From NCBI GenBank assembly GCA_003117195.1, contig BDSI01000201.1:57575-121574 (forward strand): a stretch of DNA of 64,000 nucleotides, given 5' to 3'. Positions within the stretch are counted from its first letter, which is position 1. Every line of letters begins with the position of its first letter. The notes beneath the pieces are model-generated. The model worked only from the letters and a program-made list of their open reading frames with translations. It did not search any database and was not told the origin of the DNA. Position numbers and translations under genes: made by a program. Below, piece by piece: positions 42,517 to 52,886 of this stretch. The stretch comes from Eudorina sp. 2006-703-Eu-15 (lineage: Eukaryota > Chlorophyta > Chlorophyceae > Chlamydomonadales > Volvocaceae).

Positions 42517-45500
42517 TCACAGCTTGGAGCTGGGCAGGCAGCAGGCGGCGGCGGATGCACCTCCGCCCTTCTGCTGCTGCTGCTGCTTGGCCCCCTCACC
42601 GCCGCCCGCACCCGCCTCCAGCAGCTCCTCCTTGCTGACCAGGTCGCGGGTGGGCGGCAGGTCCGCGGCGGGGTTGCCGGTGAAGAAGCCGTCGGGGCGG
42701 AGGCTGAAGCCGCAGACCTGCACGAGGAGGCGACAGGGGAGGGGACAAGAAGAAACAGCCGGGAAGGGGTGAGGTCAGTACGGCCGGCAGCGGGTGTCAA
42801 CCCAAATCATGCATGTGGCGCTCGGCCGGCGACCGAGGAGCAGGAACGAGCTCGCCCACTGACAGGGGTGACGCGGGCATGCGCCTCTCCGCAGAGCCGG
42901 GCCGAGTACGCGACGCACACGCACACGACAACACCGCCCGCCAAATGTGGCGCGCTTTCGTTTTCGGCGTGTGATCAGCGAGGACGCCGCGGCTGCCACC
43001 GATGACCCCCCGCGGGGTCCACTATCACACCAGAGACACAATGTCAATGACCTTGCACACGCAGCACCAGTATATATCGCAGCGGCCGACCGGGTGAGTC
43101 CCGGACCCCCTCACGTCGCCCCCGCCGCACCCACCCCCCACTCACGCTGTGGCCTCCCCGATCAGACCTCCTGACCGGTACTGATGATTGGTAAGTATTT
43201 GTCACCGGGCTCTGGGTGTGTCTGGGCTGGGTTTCGTTTTAACCCCCCCCCCCGTTGGGCCCCACCCACTCTTACAGTCCCCCCCATACAGCGACTCACC
43301 TCCACGGGCATCACGGGGAAGTCCTCCACCCGGGGGGCGTGGGTGACTCCAAACGAGTACCATATCACGGGGTCGGCGCCCAGCAGCGGCTGGTCCTGGG
43401 GGGGAGGGGAGGATGAGGGGGGTGACAGGAGGATCAATTCCGAAATATTCAACTCGGGGTGAGGTGCGGGAGCGGGCCAGGGGGGTGGAGCGGAAGTGGG
43501 AGCTGGGAGCTGGAAGGTGAAGGCCTGGTGACAGCGGCGCGGGTCGGGTCGCGTACGGTCGGGGTCACGCAGCTGGTCGCAGTGGAGGGGAGGGGCCTCT
43601 GCATCTGAGTCTGGTTTTAAGACCAGACAGCAATGCGCCGTCCTCCGTCCACCAGAGGGACCTCACCAACTGTGTGGGCGGCTGCCCCACTGGCTGCCGA
43701 CGTCACCTCGCTCGACTGCACACGATTGACTGATGCCGATTGGCGACCCATGCCACTGACTGAGAGGCCCACGCACCAGAGAGAGGCCGCCTTGACCCGT
43801 CGAGGAGGTCCCATCGAGCCATATACCCCAGCGGTATGTGAGCCATCTAACCCCACGGGTCCCGCCCCACCCGCCGTACCTTACGGGTCCACTCCGCAAG
43901 GCCCATGCAGCGATCGGACTGCACCACGTGCTCCCCGGCGGGGTAGCGCTGCTGGTCGCTGTACGGCGTAACCCACAGCTGGCGGGTGGCGAACACGGCG
44001 CGGCGAGCCACCAGGCTGGCGGGGTGGGCCATCATGGAGGGGCCTGCGGGGGCGGGCCGGGGCGGGGCGTGGGTATTAGAAATCGGTCAACATAATGGCG
44101 CGGGCCGGGGCGGGGGCGGGCCGGGGCGGGGCGCGGGTAAAAGACATCGGTCAACAGGGGCGGGCCGGAGCGGGGGCGGGGAGAGCGCCGGGAGTGCCCG
44201 GACCGCAACCCCGTCACCGGCCGCTCCTCCTGCCCCTCCTCTCCGTACAACGTTATCACGGCGGTCGCACCCTTCGGTCGGCCCCCGATCAGTCACCCCT
44301 GGAGCTCCAGCAGTGGTGCACAGCTGGTGGGTGGGCGGGTGAGCGCGAGCGGTGCAGTCGGCAGGGGTAGCACCACCACCACCACCACCACCACCGGGTG
44401 CATGCTCGGACGGGCGTTCGACGGGGTCCCGTGACAGGGCGGCAGCGGGCAGGTCTCTAGGGGGCACTGGGACACTGGTCGGCGGCCACTGGAAGCGGTT
44501 GCAATGTGTGTGTGCGGGTGTAACTTCCCGCGCGGGTCGGGTCGGGTCGGGTCAGGTCAGGGTCAGGTCAGGGTCAGGTCAGGTCAGGCGGGGTAACTCA
44601 CTGGCGGCGGGCAGCAGGCGGTAGGCCACCGGGCGCTTGGACACGGGGTTGATGCTGAAGGGGTTCTTCATGGACCTGAGGGCGGTGGGCAGGTGGGGGG
44701 CCGGGGCTTAGCCCAGGTGAAAGGCGGCCCGTGTCGCTCCAGGGTTGGTCCTGTGGGCGTGAGGGGGCCACCGATCTGGGGGTTCTCTGAACCAGACGAC
44801 TCGTGTAGCCGTCAGGCGAGTCCTGGGCCGTTAGTGTATGTCGTCCCGGACCTCCCGACCTCCCCTCTGGCGGCATGTAAACCCCGCGATTTCCCCCCTC
44901 CCCCCCCCGGCCCCCTGGCCGGCCCCTGCGCACCAGAAGCGGGCGGTGTTGAAGTTGTGGGTCCTCTGCGCGGCGGTGGTGCTAAGCAGCTCCGTCTCCA
45001 CCATTCGGAAGCCGTTGCAGTGCGGGTTGCCGGGGCCGCCCGGGGGCAGCGCCACCGCCTCCACCTCCGAAACCACCAAGTCCCTGCGGCGCGGGAGGTC
45101 GAGGGAGGTTGGCTGGCTGGCTGGCTGGCTGGCTGAATCTTTGGCTGGTCGGCTGGATGGAGGATCCGGCGGCGAGGCTTTGCCGCTTGTGAGGCTTTCC
45201 TTGATAACACGGGCGTGTGCAGGACTGCACGAATACACCGCGGGGAGAAGCACCTCCCCTTTGTCGTCAATCAAGATAGCTCCCCATGTGCAGCTGCTGC
45301 AGGTGCTCCCACTCCGCGGATTCAACAAGACCGACAACCGGGGTCCGAGGGACCGGGGGCACTCAACCGCAGCTCCGCGACAAGCAGCGCGATCCGGACG
45401 GGGCCCCGCCGGACACACCGCCGCTGGGCAGTGGTGGGGGCACCACCCCTCAACACTACAGAGCGGGCCGCAGACAAACAGACCCGCACTCACTCACTCA

Positions 45501-48500
45501 CACACACACACACACACTTTAAAACCCAGCATAATCACACATCTGCTCGAGAACACGCGGTGCGTACGGTACCTAACGACCCAGTTGTCACAGCGCAACA
45601 TACGTACCTAACACGCTTACGTAAACACACTCATCTAAAACTGAAGAAGCGGAGGCATCTGCCCTGCACCGCCGCACTGCCGCTTCAGCCCTCCTCCCCT
45701 CCCCTTCGCGGCCTGCCGCCCACCTGCCCCCCTCCGGGTCGTCGATGGCGGGGTCCAGTCGCATGCAGAAGAAGTGCTGGTGCACGGTGGCGTTGACCCC
45801 GGGGGCCACCCGCACACCGAACGGAGGGTCGGCCTCGCCGGCGGGTGCCACACTGCAGGCGGGCGGGCGGGCGGGCGTGTTGCAAGGGGATGAGACAGGG
45901 TCAACGGACCGATGGCGGGGATGTGCATTTGGGGGACACGAGGCATGGACAGCCGCACCTTCGGAGACAATGACTCCCCAACCACCACCAACCACCCGGC
46001 GATATGTACGGCAGGACGCTGCACCGTGGGTGGCGCCACTCCCCGTTCCTACCCCTCCCACGGCCCACCCCCACATGGGGCTTTGCAATTTGTAACCCCT
46101 CCTCCTCCCCCCCCCGCTCTCCCCCCCAACCCCAGCCCAGACCCCACCCCACCCCCCCGGACAGCCCCAGCCCCACGAGCTCCCAGCCAACGCCCCCACC
46201 CCCACCCACGCCCCCCACCTGGTGGACAGGATGCCGGTGAGCTTGAGCTCGAAGTGGATGGTGCCGTCCTGGTAGAAGTACCAGTACAGCGCGTACTCGT
46301 AATTCATGAAGGTGGACACCATGGACACCACCAGGCGCCGAGCGCGGCGGACCTCCGCGTGGTTGGTACGGCAGTCCCAGTGCTGTGTACGGCAGCGAGG
46401 TGGGTGCAGAAAAGCAACGTCGCGTCAGATCGGGAATCGGCGAACAAAGGTACGGAGGTGACTACCCAGTGGAACACGGGCATAAAGAGCAGACACACGC
46501 TGACACAACCGTCGTGCCCGGCCCCCCCGCAACCAACCCCCGATACGGCCATCCCCGCCCATCCGCCCCACCCACCCTCTCAGTTAGGACCCCCCCACCC
46601 ACCTTCCACATGATACCCGCGTCCTCCTCGTGGATGCACACCGCCCGACGGATGACCACCGCCTCACCCCTGGAGCGCAGGAGGGAGGGGGAGGGGGTCA
46701 TGAGGAATGGAGGGGGAGAGGGGGCGGAGGTTTGGGGGACATGCCGGAACTGAGCCATGTACTCCAGGGGAGTACCGCATTTGAGACCGGGGGGCAAGGC
46801 AAAGACGAGAAAACTGGCCCCCTCCAGAACACCTCCACCCAGCGGCAAGCGCGCGCCACTGCGCAGATGGACACGGCCCACACGACTCGCACGGCCTGCA
46901 GATTGCCAGACCGGCCAGGACAGCTGCAGCGACAGACGGACATGCCCCAATCCCCCGGGTCGTAACCCACCCACCCACCAGGGTCACGTGTCCAAACCTG
47001 AAGACCCGCCACAGACCGTCCCTCCCTCGACCTCCCTCGACTTCTGAACCAGGACTCTCATACCAAGGGGCCTTATCACCCTCTGACCCGGGATGGAGGG
47101 CCTAGCCGCCAGCTCCCCCTCATCCTGCCCCCCCCCCCCCGGCAAGGCCCATTCCTCCCCCCACCTCTCTCCCCCCCCCCAGTCCCGCGGGACACACTCA
47201 CTTGGCGTTGTTGACCACCGCATCCAGGTACTGGATGTGGCCCAGGCAGTCGCAGCCCAGCTCCAGGCTGGCGGGGGGGGGGGGGGTAACAGGGGGCAGC
47301 AGCAGCCAGCAGGCGGGGGCAGGTGACAGGTGTACGTAGGCGGTGGCAGCAGGTAGCTAGAAGCAGGCGGCGGCAGGTGGCAGAAGTCGGCCCGCGCGAG
47401 CAGCAGGGAACGCGGGAGTGCGGGCGGCGTCGCAGGGCGCTGACTTGCCCCGCGAGCTGGGCCAGACGTGGCGCCTCGTAGTGGCAAGCGCAAGTGAAGA
47501 TAAGAGCAAAGGGCGGTTGGACGACCCTCCCCCCACCCGCCCAGCAGCTCCCACGTGGGGCACAGGGAGTGTGGCCCTCACGCGCCTCTGCCCCTCCCGA
47601 CCCACACAGCCCGACACACACGTCCACACGGCCGCATACACCCACCCACCTGTTGGCACACAGCCCGAAGCCGTAGTCGCCCACATCGAAGGCGCACTTG
47701 CGAATGTACGGAATGCTGTACGACAGAATAGGTGGACGAAGACAATCGAACCGCCGTTTGGGGAAACGAAAAGTCCGGCACCGGAAGAGGAGTGGGCGGG
47801 GCCAACCAGGGGGTGGGGGGGGTTAGAAGATGGGCGGTGGCGGAAGGCTAGATCCCCCTATAGGGCCCCTAATGGGCGTCCTGACTCACTTCGGATCGCC
47901 GTACGGTACGGCCATCTCCACCAGGGATGCACGGTGCAACACCGGCCGGACCCTGCCACCGTCCTTGTACGACACACCGTGAAGTACGAGGCCCTCGCGG
48001 CCGTTGAAGCCGATGCGCATGCGCCAGCGCTGCCACGACAGCTCGTTGCCGTACACCGAGAAGCTGGGGCCCTGAGCACCGTGGGGCCGGACAGCCGGGG
48101 AGCGGAAGCGGCAATTGCACCAGCGTCATCATCATCATCACCATCAATATCGTCATCAGCAGCAGCAGCATCCCGCCACACTGCCCCCAGTTCAGGAAAT
48201 TAGGAACCAGGTCAATGCACTGAAGATAAGGCGGGCATGCACACCTGGAATGTACGGGACACAGGTATACCCCTGGCCGTACCCTGGCCGTGCCCTGGCC
48301 GTGCCCTGGCCGTGCCCTGGCCGCCACGCAATCGCTGGGCACAGACTCGGGCTTTCAGTCCAATGCCCCTCCCCGACCTGCCCGGCCACCTCCCCCTCCC
48401 CTCCCCTCCCCTCCCCTCCTCCCCGAACCCGCCCCGGCCTCCCACCTCGGGCTGCACCACGTGCAGCGGCTTGACGTCGTCCCTCCAGGGGGCCTTGGTG

Positions 48501-51128
48501 GGGTCCACCAGGAAGCGGTTGTAGTTAACCGACTCACGGTTAACCACCGCCGGCTTGTCGTACATGTCGATGTGGATCACCTGTCCCGGATGCGACGGAC
48601 ACGTCAAGTCTCCAACGGGGGGGAGGGACGGAGGGCAACTGACGCGCCGCCCATCCACGGCCTAGGCCCATCCCATCCGCTCGCATCCCGTCCCGTCTCA
48701 ATTCATCTTCATCTCATCTCATAGTGCACTCCGCGCCTCGAAGGCCTGATCGCATTCAGCCTGATGGCATCGCACGGCGTCGCAGGTGTGGAGATCCCCA
48801 CTTGTGCCGTACACCCTCTCGTCTGGTGGTGACCCAGATGGACCCAAATGGGCATACAGACAGACAGACAGACAGGACACAACGGCAACGGCTGATCCGC
48901 GACGGCATCCCCTGCTGGCTGCAGCCAAAGAACCCTGCGTGAGCTCGCCCTCTCCTCACCCCTGGTGGTAAGTATTGTCATCGGGCGGGCTGGGCGTGTC
49001 CGAGCTGTTTTCATCCCCCCCCCCCAACCCCACCCCCCCCCAAACCCCCCCAACCCCCCCGGGTCCGCCCACCTTGCCCAGGTTGAGGTCCACGATGGGG
49101 ACCATATCGATCGGGTGGGCGTACTCGTTGTCGTACTTCCCGTCGAGCTTGAGATACAGGAAACCCTGTGGCATGCGGCGGGGCCGTCGGGCAGGAGGGG
49201 GTAGGAGGGGGAGGTTTGTCCTGCTGCCTCTTCTTTGAGTGCGCACGCGTCAGACAGTCCCGAAGCGGGCAGCTGGGCACGCAACAGTCGGGGGTTGAGG
49301 CTTGAGGGGCGCATGTGCTGCCGTATGTGCCGTACCTGCATGAGGCGACGGTGGTTCAGATGCTCGGGCGCGTTGTGGCAGGCCCACCTGCAGGTCAGGT
49401 CCGAGAAGGGCAGGTTTGTATGCGATATGCAAAGTGAGGCAACTTTAAGGACGGTACATCCGCCGCTGGATCTCATACAAAACATTTGAAGGTGGCTGTG
49501 TACGGCAGGCATACACAACTAGCTGCGCACGATGATAACATGCGTTGGGCTTGAATCAGTTAGCACAGTTCGTATCTTAAAACTCTACTGATCTATGCTG
49601 CATTCCTTCACGGAGAAGTATTTCCGTCCTGCAGCAGCCTTGAGGTGATGGATGCGAACAGCGCGGTACTCACGTGTCGCAGATGAGCTGGTTGGCGACG
49701 TCCGTGACTCCGTACCGCTCCGCCACGAGCTGGGCGATGCGCGGGTCGGCCTTCATGATGGCCTCGGCCTCCGAGTTGTCGTCCGGGGTGGTCAGTGGAT
49801 GCAGCCCGTCCAGCTGCCGGGGAGAGGGGGCGGTGAGTAAAGGAGATGCGGGCATCAATCAATCACGTCTGCCGCGCCTTCATAACGCAATAAGAGCCGA
49901 CTTGCAGCAGCAGAAATGAGGAAGATTAGTAACGTAGGCTACGTCGTTGGCCAGTTACCATTTAACGCTGATGTCACGCCAGGACAGGGCAGGAACTTGC
50001 AACAGCAGAAATGAGGAAGATTAGTAACGTAGGCTACGTCGTTGGCCAGTTACAATTTAACGCTGATGTCACGCCAGGACAGAGCAGGGCACTCACAGGG
50101 GTTGCAGAAGTGAAATCCATACCCGATGCGAGGGCTATTGAAGCGCACATCGCTCTCTTTACCTGGGTCCAGCTGGTGATCTCGGCGGCCATGCCCTCGG
50201 GGCCGAGCGGGCCGGCATCTCGCTCATCAAGGCGGACGAGGGCCTCGACAGCGATGCTGGCCGATGGAACGATGATGATACATTCGGCGATGCGTTCCGG
50301 ACGCGGACCAACGCCTCGCTCAAACTCCAGCAGTGCTTTCTTGGCAGGTTCCTGTACAAGGACGTTGCGGTTGGAAAACAGACGTTAGCCGTCGCAACCA
50401 ACAGGGCCACGCTGAAGCAAAATGGAAATTAGCCTAGAGAAATTCATCCTTACCCGTAGCATAACAGTGTTGAACCTCAGCGACCCGATGCCACGGGAGC
50501 TCGCGTAGGCTTTGCATGCTTCCACCGCGCGACGAAGCTCGCCCGACGACAGCTGATCGAGGGGATGACGATAGACACTGTTGACACCTGTAGTTGGTCA
50601 GCACGACAAGATTCAGGGGCAATTGGTTCGCGACAATTCTCGAGCCTTCAGCTCACACCTTCACTTTCAAAGGAGAAAAGTAGGCATCATGCATTTAAAC
50701 ATGACAAAAGGCAAATCCAATGGAAAAACAGGAGAGCCGGGTTACATAGTGCTGGCTCCATCAGCCGCTAGGGTTTTCCCTTCGCTATCACAGAACCCCT
50801 TTCCCCGTTAAAACATTACACCATGAACCGCTTGCCCTCCGTAGGACTGCAGTCAAGCGCATGTTGGGATTCGCGGTGCCGCGGTGTATGTATGATACCG
50901 ACCCAACCGTCCGCCAGTCAAGCCCGATTGTCTAAACATTGCCGTTTGGCCCCCACTTTCAGCGTTTGACTTGGGAAATTATTTAAATGCAGGCACTTAC
51001 GTGGAATTTGAGCCATACTGATAGCCATACTGGAGGAGCTTTGGCTCTTTGTCCGCGCTGTCAAGGACAGCGCCGCTATTGTTGCTAGCCCTAATGAATT
51101 GAAGCAGTGCACTGCAAACCTTAACCAT
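42517..51128 (-). CDS. Copper amine oxidase (primary-amine oxidase), 18 exons, peroxisomal SKL terminus
   Basis: Exons in transcription order: 51128-51001, 50577-50454, 50351-50163, 49813-49674, 49387-49336, 49165-49073, 48580-48446, 48071-47890, 47715-47650, 47267-47202, 46669-46603, 46382-46219, 45852-45724, 45083-44934, 44675-44602, 44043-43880, 43395-43300, 42717-42517. They total 2220 nt (739 residues), and every junction agrees in phase. The family oxidises primary amines to aldehyde, ammonia and hydrogen peroxide using copper and a topaquinone made from a tyrosine. That Tyr is residue 442 in [12 protein letters not shown]. The catalytic base is Asp358 ([11 protein letters not shown]...[12 protein letters not shown]). 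Copper ligands are His493 and His495 (HQHFF) and His660 ([14 protein letters not shown]). The protein has no signal peptide and ends in SSKL, a type 1 peroxisomal signal, so it probably works in peroxisomes. ATG 51128 is the first ATG downstream of a good TATA box. Intron 3 has a 94-bp tandem duplication. Confidence 0.93.
43189..43256 (+). repeat. Antisense intron block, copy A
   Basis: On the + strand the block runs GGTAAGTATTTGTCACCGGG ... CTGGGTGTGTCTGGGCTG ... TTTTAACCCCCCC. It lies about 45 nt inside the amine oxidase intron after exon 17, opposite to the gene. It aligns with copy B at 48967 over its whole length. Confidence 0.65.
43880..44043 (-). other. Amine oxidase exon 16, anchor for the element upstream
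   Basis: This exon encodes [20 protein letters not shown] and following conserved residues of the copper amine oxidase catalytic domain. Its 3' splice site (AG at 44045-44044) sits 27 nt after a diverged copy of the dispersed intron element. Confidence 0.85.
44071..44094 (-). repeat. Dispersed intron element, diverged copy 7 (amine oxidase)
   Basis: On the minus (sense) strand: TTGACCGATTTCTAATACCC, with ATG just before it. It aligns with CTACCAATTTCCTATACCC of the + strand genes and ends about 27 nt before the 3' splice site of exon 16. It contains CTAAT, a branch-point-like word. Confidence 0.5.
44135..44156 (-). repeat. Dispersed intron element, diverged copy 8 (amine oxidase)
   Basis: On the minus strand: TGTTGACCGATGTCTTTTAC followed by CC. 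It is a weaker match to copy 7, which lies about 40 nt farther downstream in the same intron. The two are separated by GGGCGGGGC-type sequence. Confidence 0.4.
44371..44396. repeat. (CCA)n microsatellite
   Basis: Trinucleotide run in an amine oxidase intron. It gives spurious poly-Val or poly-Pro translations. Confidence 0.95.
44535..44588. repeat. (GGGTC)n / (AGGTC)n tandem repeat
   Basis: Pentamer and hexamer units of GGGTC and AGGTCAG, directly beside the 5' splice site after amine oxidase exon 15. Confidence 0.85.
48270..48323. repeat. 12-bp repeat (CCCTGGCCGTGC)n
   Basis: Four to five copies of a 12-bp unit in the amine oxidase intron between exons 7 and 8. The first copy reads GTAC instead of GTGC. 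Confidence 0.9.
48967..49032 (+). repeat. Antisense intron block, copy B
   Basis: On the + strand: GGTAAGTATTGTCATCGGGC ... CTGGGCGTGTCCGAGCTG ... TTTTCATCCCCCCC. It aligns with copy A (43189-43256) and lies just inside the intron after amine oxidase exon 6, again opposite to the gene. Confidence 0.65.
49901..50088. repeat. 94-bp direct tandem duplication in amine oxidase intron 3
   Basis: Two near-identical copies with a 94-bp period start at CTTGCAGCAGCAGAAATGAG (49901) and CTTGCAACAGCAGAAATGAG (49995). They share AACGTAGGCTACGTCGTTGG and CGCTGATGTCACGCCAGGAC. Only a few bases differ, which suggests a recent event. Confidence 0.95.
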
Positions 51129-51262
51129 ACCGAGGCCGACGCTTCGGCCGGGTATAGGGAAGATTGGGTGAGGGTTCACAAGAGGCCTAGTGACAGGCTT
51201 TCGTCTATGCCAGGCACAGAGGAAGACGTAATGATGTGGGTTATTGTAATGAGCTGGTCCGG

Positions 51263-51270
51263 CTTTTATA
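51263..51270 (-). promoter_or_regulatory. TATA box of the copper amine oxidase gene
   Basis: The minus strand reads GATATAAAAGCC. The TATAAAAG match lies about 135 nt upstream of the ATG at 51128, implying a 5' UTR of roughly 100 nt. Confidence 0.6.
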
Positions 51271-52671
51271 TCAAGCGCGTGTGGACGACATTGACCTCAC
51301 GACGGACGTAAACTGCCTAACTCCGTACCATTGCACGCAGTGTACTATTCTTTCAAGTGTTTGAATATAATTCTTAAAGATCAAGACCAAAGAATTGAGG
51401 AATATGGTTAAGCGCTATCCTTTCGCTCGCTGTGTATCGTTCGACTTACGCTGCAAGCTTTAAATTTTCATTACAGATTATGGTTATAGAGAAGCTATAA
51501 ATGTATTGTTTAGGATGCAGTAATGTCGCCGGGAGCCTTCGTCTGACGGCATGTGAAATGCGACAAACAAACCTTGTCATAGGTCGTTGCCCTCCGGATG
51601 GGAATTTAAGCGATGTATGTAGTATGTGTCAACGCACGCTATCTGACACGCCAGCTGACACGTTGGCGTGCCGTTTGGCCTACTCTTCGGAGACCCGTGC
51701 TAAATGGAAGCCTCTTTCACCGTCGGTAGGGATTGACACAGGCCCAGTGAGTTATTGTCGAAGCACCCATCACGCACGACCGCCGGGACCGGAAATTGCC
51801 AGCTGGTGCCAACGACCGTCTCAAGGCTCGGAATGCACTCGCCTGTTTCTCATGTGCATCAGTTCATCAACATGTCAATAGCTGGCGTCTGACGAACGAA
51901 AGCGCTTGATGTACTTTACGTGGGCAGTATCCTGCGCGTCTCGTACATTCGCGCCGCGACGTTTAAAGCGTCTCTGGAGCAGCAGCATCAACATCCGGCT
52001 ACAGCCACAGGACACACCGTGCGGGGTCTCTCTAGGCATCACCCCGCTGGGTGGGGTGGGTGGGGTCTGGGGTGGGGGGGCCACGCTTCGGTTCCCCGGT
52101 CTCCCGGAATACCTCTTGCCGCACGAAATCCGAGCCTTGCACCACCCCCTCCACCTTCACCTCACTTGAACCTTGCCTACAACATGACCTGATACCTCAC
52201 CTCTACCGGGCTCAATTTCTGGGTTTGGCGTCTAACCTCTACCGTACCCTGGCCTCAGCGCTCCAAACACTCCTCGCACTCCCCACTCACGCTCCTAGGG
52301 ACCCGCCCGCCGCCGTCAGTTCGCTGCAGCAACCTGCCAACATGGATGAATGCTGCGACATCGCAGCCTGCAATTGTAAAGTACGGGAGATGAAACGGAC
52401 AAGCGGTCGTACGGAAGGCCCACCCACCTAAGCACCTATCCAACGCCGCCAGGGGCGAAGTGGGACCCGGTCACACGTGCTGGCCCAATGTACGGCACTC
52501 CAGGCGGCTAGGCCACCTACCTAGAACCCTGACCTGCAAACGCACGTCCTTAGATCCATCACCCGCCGTCCACTTCAAGGAATTCGCGATGTGTGACCAA
52601 CTAACTACGTCGCTGTGCGAAAGCAAAATGCGTCTTCAGCAAACCGGCATCGACCTCTCCTTTCGTTCGTC

Positions 52672-52692
52672 CATCCATCCATCCATCCATCA
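52672..52692. repeat. (CCAT)n microsatellite
   Basis: Five CCAT units downstream of the ankyrin gene. Confidence 0.9.
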
Positions 52693-52886
52693 CGTGGCTC
52701 AACACGTTCCCCGTCCACTGCCTCTGCAGCTCCCCGCCCGTCATCCCTGCTCTAATCGCACCTTTGTCGACCTGCAAGTTTAGACACGTACGTGTGCCTC
52801 AGCCAAACTCGTTGTGTCTTGGCACGGCACACCTGCTGTGGCTGCGCCCCGTCCGCCGCCTGGCCGGGGTAGGCAGACGAGTCCGC

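Larger units (their letters stand above)
51129..52886. other. Amine oxidase promoter side and ankyrin gene 3' side
   Basis: No supported gene is visible. The first 150 nt contain the amine oxidase 5' UTR and TATA box. A minus-strand TGTAA at 51474-51478 could end the ankyrin transcript, although it is 1.4 kb from that stop. A further 3' exon of the ankyrin gene in this interval cannot be excluded. Confidence 0.5.

Noticed and set aside
51501..51881. Plus-strand open frame of 126 codons with several cysteines
   Set aside because: Cys spacing fits no zinc-binding pattern, there are no introns or flanking signals, and it lies in AT-richer spacer DNA.
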